Shown here: positions 44,355 through 58,300 of the stretch, piece after piece
How positions within the stretch are numbered: position 1 is the first letter of the stretch
Layout of the letters: every line of letters starts with the position of its first letter
Assembly (NCBI GenBank): GCA_013396655.1
Contig: WBMV01000030.1
Location: 112,984 to 176,983 of the forward strand
Direction: 5' to 3'
Origin: Campylorhamphus procurvoides
Taxonomy: Eukaryota > Chordata > Aves > Passeriformes > Dendrocolaptidae
Length of the DNA stretch: 64,000 nt
Notes under the pieces: generated by a model
What the model was told of the DNA's origin: nothing
Database searches by the model: none
Seen by the model: only the letters and a program-made list of their open reading frames with translations
Program-made: the position numbers and the translations under genes

Positions 44355-44410
44355 GCAAATTAGGTAATTTGCATGCTTTTACCATGCTTGAGTAATTGAG
44401 CCAATAGGGA
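44355..44410. promoter_or_regulatory. Candidate noncoding element with octamer and CCAAT
   Basis: GGTAATTTGCATGC holds a reverse octamer ATTTGCAT at 44367-44374, followed by repeated CATGCTT, a GTAATTGAG homeodomain-like site and a CCAAT at 44401. Function is inferred from motifs only. Confidence 0.2.
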
Positions 44411-46102
44411 GGGCACAAAATATCCTTTGTTTTCTAGTCACAGTAAAATCATTCTTAAGTATTGGTGATGATTTTTAAATTAAGCATGCAACATTTGATT
44501 GCTGAACTAGAACCTTAAAATCACAACCAGGTGAAATACTCAGAGAAGGAAATCCAGCAGTCCTGAACTAACAAGATGAAAACATTTGACTAGGTCCTTG
44601 AAGTGTGCTACCAAATATGAATGCAGATGGCTTTAACAAATAGTTTACCTAGGGAACCTTAATAATTTTCATGTCTCCAATGAAACTTGAAAAACTTCTG
44701 ATCTGGTCTTTAAAATTTTAAAATTTAACCCTATGTCACCTTTGTTAAAGAATCTTTGTGTGGCTTGTGTGTTTTCTGAAATGGGTGAAGGAGGATACGT
44801 GGATAAAGACTGCATTACCTTTTCCCTGTATTGTTCAAGGCTTAAGAGAAACATTTTGTCATTCTTTTTGTGAAACTGGTATTTATTTCTGGAACTCAGT
44901 GAGATGTCTTTGAACGTTCTGTTTCCAGTCATATTAAGGTGTCTATAGTTATCACCATGCAGGGCTGAAATTTTGTAAGGATATAAGTATTTGGACAAAA
45001 TGTAGAAAAAAGAAATCAAAAGCATTGCATTGCATTGTATTTTCATCCTCACAAGAAAACCTGTTTTTTATCTGAAATATGGAAATTGGCTGAGTTCAAA
45101 ATCCAGAGAGGTATTAAAGAAATGTATTATGAATACTTACGTGAGCATGTATTAATATTAACTGTGTTGCTAGCCTTAAAATGTGTTGTGGTTTTAGTGC
45201 CCTTCTGTGAGGTTCATCTAGGCCCTATGAGTCATATCATTTGCACAATACTTTGTAGGGACTAGCATGATAGATACATAGGCTTTCTTCTTTCTTCCTG
45301 GGTGGGATGGCTGCATTTCTCTCTGTGCATCATATATTTCGCAGTTGTTATTTGCTAAGTTTGTTAAGGGAAGACTAAGATCCATAAAATCCATACTGTT
45401 GAGTGCACTCTGGAAAAAAAAACAATGTCAGACTGTTTTTTTATTGTGCAGAGCTATGTGGTCATGAGCTAAATGAAGTTTGCTGTCATTTTTTCATGAA
45501 TCTTGCTATTGTGGTTATCAGTGCTTGTGTCAGTGTCATCCTTTGGGCTCTAAACGTGACTTCTACTACATTGTTCTAAGTTTTGTTCTAGGCAGAACAA
45601 AAAAGAACTTCAATAACTTGTATAAAGTATGTGAGAGAAAACACTGACACCAGGAGAGAGAAAAACACAGGTGAAATGTGGAACACGTTTGTTTGAAGTG
45701 ATTGGTGTGGTCCCTTTCTAGTCAAGGAACTTTTACATCGTTGTAAGTATCAGGGCATAGGTGGGATTTTGAAGGTGGTGTTTCGCAGACATTTATAGTG
45801 AATATCTTACAAGTAAGAGAATAGGGAATTTCTTGAGAGTGGCTGTGTGCTCATTCTGCATTCTTGCTCTGTCACAGAGACTGCGGTCCAGAAAGGAGGA
45901 AAACAAGCAATTATTTCAGTTACAGAGAGCAGGTTGTTTACGGATTTGTGAACTAATTTGTTAATGGCCCTCTGTGACCCACTGTAAGATACAGATTTAG
46001 GGACTGGCTAAAGTAATACCCTTGGGGAATCTAACAGCATGTAGTTAACCTTCAGGCTTCACAGCAGCTGCAGGGGTGATAGCAACCTTGAATCTGCGGT
46101 GA

Positions 46103-46127
46103 CTGCCACAGGGAGTCTCTGTGGCAG
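46103..46127. repeat. Perfect 9-bp inverted repeat (small hairpin)
   Basis: CTGCCACAG at 46103-46111 and CTGTGGCAG at 46119-46127 pair perfectly across a 7-base loop. The stem is too short for a microRNA precursor. Confidence 0.6.
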
Positions 46128-46931
46128 AACTGCTCTGTCCAGGGAGCAAAATTCCACCTATCTTAGGCTATTAGGCATTTTTCCCTCATGAAGTGAGTGG
46201 TGACAAAAGGTTTTTACACCTAAAATGTGTCTTTATATATCTTCACAGTCTATTAGGTATGTATGTCATGTGAAGGCAGGATTATTAATCAAACGTGTTT
46301 TCTTTGAAGGGAAAAATGAACATATTTCACTTAATAGCTGACTCTAAACAAAGGGGTTGTTTTTGCTATATTTAAGGTAAAGATCTTTTCATGATGAGAA
46401 ATACAATAGCATACTTTTCTATTTATCTTGAACATGTAGGTGGAGAAGGTAGACCATAGGTTGTCCAAGTCAGCATTTGCAGGATACCTTGTGATTAGAT
46501 TTCTGATTATGAACTTGGATTTAGGCCAGGGAGATGAAGATGTGCTCTGCTGTCTGTTTGTGCACTCAACGTTTTCTCACTTTCATGTTTGCCTCAGACT
46601 GCAGCAACAATAGTAGACTGGTGTCTTATGCTACTGCAGAGTATTAGCAGGACCTGTACTCCTGATGAGAACATTCTATTTAAAGAAAAGATTTCAGCTT
46701 TTTTAATTATAATAACCAAACATTGAATTGCAAACCATTACAAGTATCTCTATTACTGGTTCTATTTTTATAACTTCTGCTTCTTGAATGCTGATGTAAT
46801 TGCATTTGAGGGTTTTTTTAATTTTTTATAGCTACTTTTAAAAAAGGCATAGAATACAAGAATGCTCATATGACTAGTTAATGGAATTTCTTTCTGACAG
46901 CACAAAATTTGAACAAATGTTTTGATGATAA

Positions 46932-47195
<264 letters not shown>

Positions 47196-50100
47196 TAGAG
47201 TATATATACTTACTCAGACCATTCCCATAGTCTTTCATTCCTGGTAATGAAATGGAGTTTTCATCTTCTTTAGGCAAAATTTAGCAGCTGTGTAATGAAA
47301 TACAGAGAAATAAATTCCACCTGGACATAATTCATAGCTTCAGAAATCGCTGTAGAGTTTTTTGTTAAATATTAAGGGATCATATCATCTTGATCATCTT
47401 TGGGCATGTGTAGTTGGATCAATTCTAATAATGAATCTTCAGTTCTGACTTTTCTTTCTTAAATTATTCCCAAACAAAGAAACATACTGGTGGCTAAACT
47501 CCTAAAGCCTTTTGCTTGAGCATAGTTTCCTACTCTATTTCTTCTAAGTCTTATTAACGTGCTATCCGTAACATTTCATTGCTTTAAGTGGATTTGTGTT
47601 GTGCAGTTTGCACCATAAGAGGTTTTGTACCAGTGATACCATGCAGCAATTGTTAGGCCATGCATACTCAATATATATTTATTAAGTGTATTTCATGTCT
47701 GGGCTTAATTTTTTGGTATTGTACCATTTGGTCAAAGTTAGACAGGGAGTAAGGCAATGTATTATAACATCTGGGAAATTTATGCATATCTACAGTAAAT
47801 TAGAAGTAAACAAGTTCAAGACTGCCACTTTTGTTTGTATCAACTTCTGTGTAAATGTTCCTGTAAAGGAGAAAGGTGGCTGATTGTCATATATACAAAA
47901 ATATATATAACAAAAAGATAGATACATGCTTCTGAATTTTGGCTATTGATTATAACTAATGCAGTTCCAATATATACCTCTGTTAAAACAACTTAGTTAG
48001 GATTATGGCTGAACGCAGGTGGTGTGAAATCATTGCCCCTTTTGAATAAGTGTTTTGGTAAAATTCTTGTTTATAAGTGTATATTTTATGTCTAGAGAGT
48101 AAATTAGACAAATGCATTTTTGTAATGTTTATAAAGTTTTTTTGCAAATGCTTTTTTAAAAAAAAATAAATCTGTTAGGTTTCAGGTCTTTGACCTTTAC
48201 TGAGAAAGACTTCCAGTAAGTTTTGTCAATGGTGGCAGATGCATATCTCCATAAATATGCAGCTTGCAATGCAATTGGAAAGTACAATCTGAAAGCAGAA
48301 GAATGACTCAGAAGGCTTTTTTAAAGGCTGTTTTCTGAGCTCAAATCTGCCATCTTCTGGGGTATTTGGCTTTGCTCTTCTTTCTTTGTTAGATTTTGAT
48401 TCCAGAGAAAGTAAAATGTGCTCATAAATTCATTAGGAAAAGAGACAGAGAAACAGTGTATATTGCTATGGGGATGTGTAGAATGGGGACAGGACCCTGC
48501 TATAAACCTTTCCTTCTTCCCCAGCACTGTTAATTAAGACGCTAGTACTTGAAGGTGCAGGTATAATTTTTTTTTTTTTACTCAAATTATTCAAGACTTT
48601 GCAGAATGTCATTATGAAAAAGTATTATACAGAAATTTAGGGCCTTCAAAACACTGCAGAAGTGCAATGAGAATCGTAGTATTGGTAATACTCATCTATC
48701 TCTTACACACTAATGCATTTCTGTTACTGCAAATGGTAGCAGCAGCTGGACTGTTATTTTAAATACCTGTGGTCAGTTTATAATTTTATTATGATGAAAA
48801 AAAGGTAATAATACAAACAGAAAAGCATAGTACAAGTTATTGCAAATGTTATTCTATATGCCTGTGAATGAAGCACACAGAAGCTACAATAAAAAGATGG
48901 ATTTGTTTAATTTACGAAAATGTCATTTGGGTTCAGATTATTTCTGGCAGTTGCTTCCATGAGCAACTAAAGTATGGATTTATACATACTGTTTTCACAC
49001 ATGGCATTGCTTTTTCACAACAGATAGACTTGTAAAATGTATGGATGATACTCAGCTTTGTATCTATGTTCGTTTTTTCTCAGTGATCATAAATTTTGCA
49101 GCTGCTTTGGAAGCCCAAAGGCTCCAATCAGCATCTCACGGTAATGAGTTTGGGATAAATACGTCCAGAGACAGATAGCATTCTTAACAGAAAAATGAGC
49201 CTAGTAGCTAGTATGTGATGATAAGTAAAAAGAAAGTCTCACCTCTAGTTTCATTAGTGTCATATTTGACAAAAAAATTATGGAGCAATAGGGAAAATAT
49301 CAGATGATAAAATTACTCTGTGGTATTTTTTTGTTTGTTTGTTTCATTGTTATAAAGCATCTGAGAGATACAGAATATGAAACAATGTCCATAATAATGA
49401 ACTCTCTTCCAGCCTACCCTGCAACACTTAAAAGCTTATAGGTCATCAACATCATTCTTTAAAAGCAGCTACTCTTTGAAACTTGTACAGTAGCTAATTA
49501 ATGATTTTTGTGAAAAATATAAGATCCTAAAAGAACAGACCTGGTTATTATTATTTCAATAGGAGTGATTAGTGATCTAATTCAAAGATACACAAGGATA
49601 ATTATTGAATGTATGTAGCGAAATAAAACCGTATATGTGATTTTTAAGAAGGAAACTGTAGTTCCCTAGCCACTGTTGGATTAGTGTGAGCAGTAACAAA
49701 TACCACTGAGCATTTGCTTTTGGGTAAGATCCCTGTTAAAAAGGATGGAAGGGAGAATAAATAGAAATACTTGTGAATACAAGAGTAGTTGCATAGACCA
49801 CTGAAGAGGTAATATTGGTGTTGTGGAACTGGTGGCCTATGGAGGTCTCCTTTGGGGAAGGAAGAGCCCATGTGCCCTGCCTGTCCTTCCACTTCTGTGT
49901 CAGGAATTACTTTCTGTGCAGTGGAAATGGAGTGCTCAGTCTGGACCCTGCCTTGTATTCCAGCCTGGGAAGTGGACTTTGTGCAGTCTGCTGGTCGCAT
50001 CAAGTTGCGCTGGCTATTGGAACTGCAACTACCACTCTCTTGAGGTACTGGTTCAAGTGGCATCTTTTAAATTCTACAAATGAGCACTACTGATAATTAG

Positions 50101-53100
50101 GAAAAAAATTACACATAGTCAGACTATACAACAAGGAAAAATGCCTTGAGAATTGTTGAGAGTAAGAGAGCATAGAAGTCTGATTAATGTACTAGAAAAA
50201 TTGGGGAAAAAGCGCCTGTGAACAAAGAAGGCAAATACTGAAAAAATATGCCCTGTCATATTGAAGAGTTTCCTTTTTGATCTTGCAAAATACTTAAATA
50301 TGGGAAACTTTCATGAAAGTACTGGCACAGTTCAATAGCAAGTTGGGTTAAAGCAGAGACACTTTACAGACAAACGAGAGTGAACTGGATGCCTCACCTC
50401 AATTGCTAGTCAGTATTTTTCCAGTGTGACTTCACTAGGCAGCAGTAGTGGACTGTGGGCCAGGTGGACTATAAATCAGATAGCACAGGTGTCCTCTGCC
50501 CTCTGTATGCATTAGGTAGGTCTGCAGTAGTGTGCTGGATGGATCGAAATAGAACTGCTGTCACTGTTATTAAAGCAGGAGAGAGAGAAAATGTGGAGAC
50601 CCATGGTGTCTTCACCATGTCGTGCAGCTTTTTGGAGTTATGTCTGCTACTGAAGATACCATGCCTCGTAGTCAGTGCACATGCAGGCACATCTCTCAGA
50701 TCTCATCAGCAGGGAGATCTCAGCTACAGGTGGAGCACTTTGCTTGTACAGGCAGCACTTTCACCTTAATGGCTTTTTGGAGTTAGTGCCTTGGAGTGCT
50801 TTGCAAAATTTTCCTTGCTTTATGAGGAGTATAATGAAGTCAGCAAAAATTTAAAGATGATCAGTAGAAATTGGTAAGGAGGTGGGGAAAGTGTGAGAGG
50901 ATGTGGGAAAATACATAAATATGAACTGTGAAATGGTCAGTTTTTACAGAATTTTGTGAGTTTTGTGGTTATGCAAGGTAAAATAATAGCAATCCATTCT
51001 TCCAATTCCAAGTGAAAGGATCTGTTGCAGGGTTTGCGAAGGACGTTTTTCCTTTTATAATTATAGCATTATGTGGTGAGCTGGTGCATTTATTGAGTGA
51101 TTCAAAGCTTAGGATGCAGAATCTTTGCAGAGCCACCCACCAACTGTTAGAAGCAGCCCTACAAATAAAATGGATGAGTTGCCATTGTCCTGTCACAAGT
51201 TTGTTGGGTATAGCTTGATGAAGATTGCTTTAAATTAAATAGCTGTTATTTCAAAGTGTCTGACTTGCTATTGCTGAAATTATAATTTAATTGCTTCTGT
51301 TATGGAAATAAACTTCAAAGAGATTGTTAGGCCTATGAAAGAAGCAAATAAATAAGGAAATTTCCTTAAATTTATGCAACTCAGATGGACAAGATTAGAG
51401 TTTTTTCTTGCAAAAATTTGAAGTGTCATGTTTTAACTACAGGATTTGAATGCCACTCATGTAGGTGAAGAATTCTTATTAGAGTAATTGCCATCAATAT
51501 GCACAATCTGGCTTTAGACATACTAGTTTTTATTAGTTCTAGGTTTTGAATCAAAAATTAATCAGATCTTATTTTAAATATTCTCATGCTGTGAGTTTTA
51601 ATGTCCATTGGAAGTCTGCATTTAGATCTACAGAATCACAGTTTCATTGCTATGAATCATGAAAAACCGATAAGGATGAGGTAATATGAGAGTAGGGGAC
51701 TCTTCATCTAAGGCTAAATAGTGGTATTTTTGCATACAGTTTTACTGCAGACTCAGCCTGGTCTTACCAGCAAGTACAGAGAACTATATAGAAGGGAATC
51801 ATGGCACCTAGAGTAGCATAGCTTTTAACTGTATGATTTTTGTTGGCAGCAAAATCTAATGGTATCATCTTTGAAATTTACTAGTTACTAGACTGTAAGA
51901 AAAAGGAAAAATGTAGATTCTAATTGCATAGTTAACACTGTCTGCGTGTCTTCTGGGATAAGTTCTGAAAAAGAACAAGAAGCTTAATATCAGATTTGAA
52001 CAATCAAATATGAAAATTATTTTATAAAACTTTCTATGGATAATATACAAAAAGTTCATAAGTTATTTTGCATAATTATCCCTAAAACATTGTGTGTTTT
52101 TATGAAAACTTTTGTTTACATTGATTAATTGTGTAATTCATTGGAGAAACATAGTTGTTTATGAAACAAAGAAATATATTTTGAATTATCCTCGAAGAGC
52201 TAAAAAGATATGATCAGTTCTAGTCAGAGCAATGTGAATAGTTTTGTGGATGATAGGAATTTCAAAAATCTGGAAACTGCTCAGTTTTTACTTCCATGAA
52301 AATACAAAAAATGTGAAAAGCTTTTCATACAAATTGGTAGCATGTCTGTTCCGTGTCTCAGATATATGTTAGAATTAATTTCAGGTGGTGCTGACAATTC
52401 AGTAATCAATATAGGTGACATCAGGCTTTAGAACAGATTGTGTTTATTCCTTTTAACATAGAACAACCTAAGTAGACAGTGCATTGAGCAGAAATTATTA
52501 TGGAGAAGAAAGTTAATGATGCTTTAATTCTTAGGGATGGAGCTCTTAAAACGTAGGCTGCACAGAAATTCTTTAGCTCCTCTACTGTTGTTGTTCCAGC
52601 AAACAAATTAAGAAAATGGGAATTTTTGTAAGGAAAATTTTTGGGATTGTTTTACGTCTGTGGCTTGTTGAATAAAATTTCTAACTGAAGTAAAGAAAAA
52701 TTATCTAAATTGAGTTGAGAGGCTCCAAAAAGTGATCCCTGTAGTACTGGTCATTAGGGCAGTAACCTGAAATGTAAGAGAATGGCAGAGGCTCTACCTC
52801 CATTTGAGCAAACAAAATCTCCTGAAAGTTTTAACCTTCTTTTAGAATTAGAAAGGTTAAGGGAAATAAACTTCCTCAGAAGGTCTATAGTTTGTACCAG
52901 TAGAGCAGGGAAGTTTTAGAAGTGTCAGAGGACAAGGGAACTGTTTCACTTAGATCTAGCTATGAATACCTTTCAGCAAGTTCAAAGGCATTCCTGGGTG
53001 GAATGAGTAGCAGTTGTCCTATGATATCTTGTTTATGTAGATATGAGTGGAGCTGATGATTGTTACAGCAAAATTTCTGCTTTGTTTTGAAAAAATCTAA

Positions 53101-54033
53101 TTTAATCTGCAGCAACTTTAGTTTTAATACAGTAATTTTCATATACTTTTACATGTAGTCTTAACAACCTGGGTGTTGGACAAGAACATCACTGGTAGCC
53201 ATCATCCTGAATTATTAAAGTAATATTTCCCATCAGCCTTTTAGCCTGTTGAGCCTGCTCATTTAGGGAAGTTGGACTTTATCTCCTTGCTGAGCAAAAA
53301 AGGTTTTTTGCACACTGGCATAAATGGTTCTGATCTCCAGATATTTTTACCTGTTATGACCACTGAAGGTTTACCAGAAGCGCAGCCACCAGGAATCATT
53401 CAGTTGGCAGACTTCTCTGAGTTAACACTACTATCACTTATAGGTTCCCCTGTAGTAGAGATACTGTCATCATTTTATAAATCATCATGTCCTGTGCTGA
53501 ACCAGATGTCTTTCCTAGTACCCAGCTTGCATTACTGAGGAAGTTTAATTTACTCCCACTTACGACTACCCATTACTGTGTGTGATGGTATTTAATCAAG
53601 TCACATTTATACACGACATTTAATACTCTTCATAATTTTTATTTTTGCAACATTGATAAGAACCTTATGGACTAATCAGAAGTAAAGGAATCTGCTCATC
53701 TACAGTTATATAGATCAGAAATTTAAATGTTGTAATAAAAGTCTAGATGTGGTGCAAATAAACTTCACTGAAGAAAATAGTAACCAGGCAGCTACTGAAT
53801 ATATGAAAAAATAAATAATGCAAAACTATTTTAGGTCACCCTTTTGGCTGAGATGGCACAGTTGTTGTCCTATTACTCATCTTACTTTGTTTCAGTCTTG
53901 CAAGGTTACACATCTCTCCTAGTAAACAATGACAAATCCAAAAACCACATTTATACAGCACCATTTCCTTAGCCTCTGTCTGTCTTGTGGATGGATTCCT
54001 CCCTCAACTTATGCATTGCTTGTTTTGGAGAAG

Positions 54034-54083
54034 TTTTTTTTTTACTTCAAGCAACATTTTTTTTATTATTATCATTTTTTTCC
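54034..54083 (+). repeat. T-rich and pyrimidine tract
   Basis: Two T runs separated by ACTTCAAGCAACA, then TATTATTATCATTTTTTTCC and CCTCCCCC. Confidence 0.75.
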
Positions 54084-55199
54084 CCTCCCCCGGTGGTCCT
54101 GTATGTCCACCTTTTAGAGAGCCAAATGAACAAAATACCTGTTTAAATTCTTACAGGATTTTCATTTTATGCAGAGCAGCAGGAGGAATGTTGTGCCTTT
54201 TCTGGTGCAGAGCTAAATTTCCCACCAGAACCATATGTCTGCAAAGCGGACCTTCTCTCTCCCTCAGTGGATACCAAGGGAAGTGAGCAAGAAATGTGGC
54301 AACTGCCTTCTTTCAGCTACAGGCAAGTATAGCAGGAAATATTTGTGACACTGATACCACTAAAGGCTGCACTTCACTTCCAGTCCAGTAAATCAGAGCT
54401 GCCAGCAGACTTTTCAGCTGAGGCACAGATACAGAGTGTTGCTTCCCTTATCACCGATAGCACCCTCCAGGCATCTATATAAACTTCAGGTGGTTGCAGA
54501 AATGGCTCAATGCACTGTCATCTGGTAGAAGGATTTTGGAACCTTATCAAAGAAGGAACCAGGTGAAAATGCCAGAGGCATTTGCTTAGAGGAGTACAGG
54601 GTTTCTCTACTGACCAAATGCTGCTTTCAGTACTAACTGAAGCTGCAGCCAATGCTAATCCTAATTTGCTTTAGGTAAACCTTTAGTTTAAGAGTTAGAA
54701 GCACCTCTCTGGTTATCCCTAAAACTGAGCCTTTACCAGAATGTTAGATGTAAATGGTAGACTTCACTTGGAGTATGAATTCTGCGTCTTTGCAATCCCT
54801 GTATTGCACCGGTGTGAACCCTTAGTCTTAGCACTTGTGAGTGGTAGTAAAAGCATGGTCTTGATCCAGTTTTCGTAGCCTCACTTTCATCATGCACTTT
54901 GGGAAACACCAGCTTTTTCTCACTGGCTGCCATGGTTTTGTCTGCTGTGGTTTATCATAATATAAAATTCTCTGTAGAAACTTTATATTAGTCAGTTTTG
55001 GTGTATGGGTGTGCTGTTAGCAGCAGGAAGTTCAGAATGGGCTTCATGAGCGAAGAAAACAGAGAACTGTGATTGGACTGCAAATGGTGTATAGTAAGTA
55101 TATTGAACTTTGGCAATCCACAACAGGATCTGAAAGAGAAAAAAAGGCAATGTCCCATGTGGTATGATGTGTACACTATAATTGGATAATGCAGGCCTA

Positions 55200-55310
55200 C
55201 CATCTTTATTTATTATTATTTATATAGCACTTAGGACTCTTAACACTTGAGCCTATTGTTATGAGTACTGTGTAAAAACAGCATAAATACATAGTCCAAA
55301 TTTCCCATTT
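55200..55310. repeat. Possible ancient SINE/LINE-tail (L2- or CR1-L3-like) remnant
   Basis: TTTATTATTATTTATATAGC followed by ACTTAGGACTC and, about 50 bases on, GAGTACTGTGTAAAAACAGC and AAATACATAGTCC resembles the old amniote pattern of a TTATTATTATTTATATAGCGC start and a GCACTGTACAAACACA end. The match is from memory and weak. Confidence 0.35.
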
Positions 55311-58139
55311 ACCATCCACACAGAGCAAATGGAATGGGGAACAAGGAGGCATTATGTAAAATAAGAACAAGTGATCTTGGCATACTGGAATCTGATGTAT
55401 CTTCACTGGTTGCATGAGCCTTTGTAGTCAGTAATATCCTAGAAAAGAAGGGGAGGAATTTGAAAGAAAGCTATGCATTAGATTTATATATGTTTCTAGG
55501 GAGCTTTTCCTGAGTACATAGATGATGAAAAGGATTTTGTCTGAAACAGTTTATTAGAGCTCAAATCCATGAGGAATCATAAACTATTGCAACTGAGGGT
55601 AAATGTTCTGTATGTGATGCCATAGAGAAGGGAATAGATGAACACAGTGCAGAGTAACATAGTAAAAATGTTAGGCAAAGGATATAACCATTGCAGCTAT
55701 TCTGATGAGTCTAAGAGAGAATTAATTTACTTTGTTGAAGCAGTAATTCAGAACTAAGTGCCAAGAGGAGAGACTGCAGACAGAGAAAGTTGCAGTTTAT
55801 GATGCCTGAGGGTAAAGTGAAAGATAAGACCAAGTAATAGGTTGTGCCTTTTTTTTTTCTGCGTGCATGTTTAAGCTATTTGTTCAGTTACTAAATTGAA
55901 AGTATTATTTAAAATACAATTAATTTCACCTTTCTTCTTTGGTAGCATGGAGTTGTTATCGAGAAGCCAATGCCTGATGACATATTTTTTCCCTTCAATT
56001 TAGTCCATTATTGCATTCATTTTTTTAAGCAATATCAATCATAATTTAGGCTTGTGTGACTGAGAAAATGATTAGCCTACTACTGTTTAACAAGTACCTG
56101 AATATATATGTGAGTCAAATGTCCACACACACTTCTATGTACTTTTCTATCAGGGAAACTCATTTTGAATTCTAGGAATTAAGGAGAGTCCTGAAGGATG
56201 GCATTCACAGATTCTTGTATACATGCATAAACATTTGAACTTTAGGCATCATTCTTTGTCCTGTACATGAGCGGTGTATTTAGAATTAAAGATGCAAAGA
56301 ATTTTGTCAAGTTGTTTGCAGACACAGCAAAGTGTTTTCATAACGGGCAACCGTTAAAGAGATTGACAATCAAGGAGAGTTCTGTCCTGTGTAAATGGTT
56401 GTAAACCTTACCCTACAAGATTGTACTGCTCACAAATGCAAGTTTTATGTCACCATCAGAGATCTGGAGCCATTGTGCAGTTCAGAGTTTGTTGCTTTGC
56501 TCAGCTGAAAGACTGAGGATGTGTCATCTGTTTATTTTCAGATTTCTTGCTTTCAGTGTAGGCTAATATGCAACATTCCACATCAAGCAAGAAATATTGT
56601 GCATTCAGGATGAGATTCATGTGCTTCATTTTCCAACCCATGCAAATAGAAAATGAACATTGCTCAGCTCATCAATGGAGTCCTGATTGTGCTGTTTTAA
56701 CGAGGCCTATTTTTAAATCTGTAATCTTTAAGGGCTGCTCCTGCTTTAGTAGACAAGTCGGTTCAGCTTGTGCATGATTTCTGAAAAATAGAAAAATTTA
56801 GGTAAATCTGCTTTTGAAACTGGTGGTTGTTGGCAAACGCTTGATCACAGAGTACTTGAAGGTCATCATATTAATGGATGGTTAATTCTGTTATTTCCAG
56901 TTTTCATTAATGGAAAAAATGAGCAGTACAGTCAGACCTTCACTTTGGCTTGACCAATTTGCTTACACTGCATATGTTGTAATAATCTCTGTCCTAAGTG
57001 CCCTTAAAATCAGGCAGCTTAACAAATCAAAAATACACGACAAGAACTCTGTAATGCAAGAGGTGGACAGGGGTCTGACTAATGAATGCAAATTCTAAAT
57101 AGAAATAATTACTAGTTTGATACTTGAAAATATATGCATTCCTGCCTTTTGAATTTTCTTCATATTATACATAATTCTCCTGAAAGTTAAGCAAGAGCTT
57201 GAAGCAGTGATTTAATTTATTATTTACTTCAAAACCACATAAAAGGAATGATGTTGGAAATTACAGAAGTTAGTAATCAGATATAAGACTGTAGAATTTT
57301 ATTCTCTCAAAAACACTCCTTGCAGTTGAAACAATTATTATGGTGCTTTTACTTATTCTTAGTAATTTTTATAAATAAGTAGCTGGTGCATTACATAGTA
57401 TTGATGTAAGAAAAAAAACCTGAGCATATGATCTTCATGTGGATGAGGGTATTCAAAGAACATGGCAAGTGTCATGCTTAAAATGCTACCATTTTAAAGT
57501 AACCTTATCACTTCTATTTAATGTCTACAATTTTGAATCATTCTCACTTTATTAGTATTTTTAACAATGCTAAGCTCTTTGGGAAGAGGCATGTAATATG
57601 GCAGAATACTGTAACATAAAGTATTAGTTAGCATCATATAGTTTAAGTGGAATTTCCATTATTTTTATATGCTGTTATAAGAGTAACTTTTTTCCTTCAA
57701 GGTACTGCAAAATGAAAACCTGCAGATAGTATATTTTCTACTTTTGCAGAAATACAAAGAGAGTTCATTTTCATATCCTGAGATCCCGTCATATACCACA
57801 AAACCAAGAGGTTTAACTTGAATCTGGAATACCTTGTCATCTCAATAAACTATTCTGGAAATGAGTAAGATAGCTGTGCATATACACCATTAGAGGTGGT
57901 TGCCATATTTTGCCAGTGACAGCGTTCTGCTGCTGCAGGCAGTATTTTTCATGTGAGACATAAAGCTACTGTTTTAAAAGTGTTTGTCCCTTATAATGTT
58001 ATGTCACTCTGAAAAAACATGATGGAAAAGCATAATACATGCTGGAACAGTTTCACCTCCAACCAAATTCCTTTTCCCTGTCACCATTCCTCTAGCTTTT
58101 TGAGGGAAGCTGGGAAGAGATGGTCTAGTATTTTTCTCC

Positions 58140-58300
58140 TCCTGTAAATTTGCATAAACAGCTGCTTTGTGCCAGTGGGTCTGTATTAATAAGCTTGTTC
58201 CATTTTAGCATTCTTGCTGTAAGCAAGCAGAACTTCAGTAATGTCATTAAATTAACATCTGGCCCTGGTTTTCCTGACATAATGGACCAAAAGATACCTG
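58140..58300. promoter_or_regulatory. Candidate noncoding element: octamer plus E-box
   Basis: ATTTGCAT at 58148-58155 lies three bases before an E-box CAGCTG at 58159-58164, followed by AT-rich homeodomain-type sites (TATTAATAAG, CATTAAATTAAC). POU-plus-E-box pairs are found in neural enhancers, which would suit SK2. Motif-based inference only. Confidence 0.22.

Noticed and set aside
46103..46127. The hairpin as a microRNA precursor
   Set aside because: A 9-bp stem and 7-base loop without longer pairing is too short.
49644..50093. A 139-codon minus-strand frame in intron 4 with overlapping plus-strand frames
   Set aside because: No recognisable motif and several competing frames; a decayed repeat or chance is more likely than a gene.
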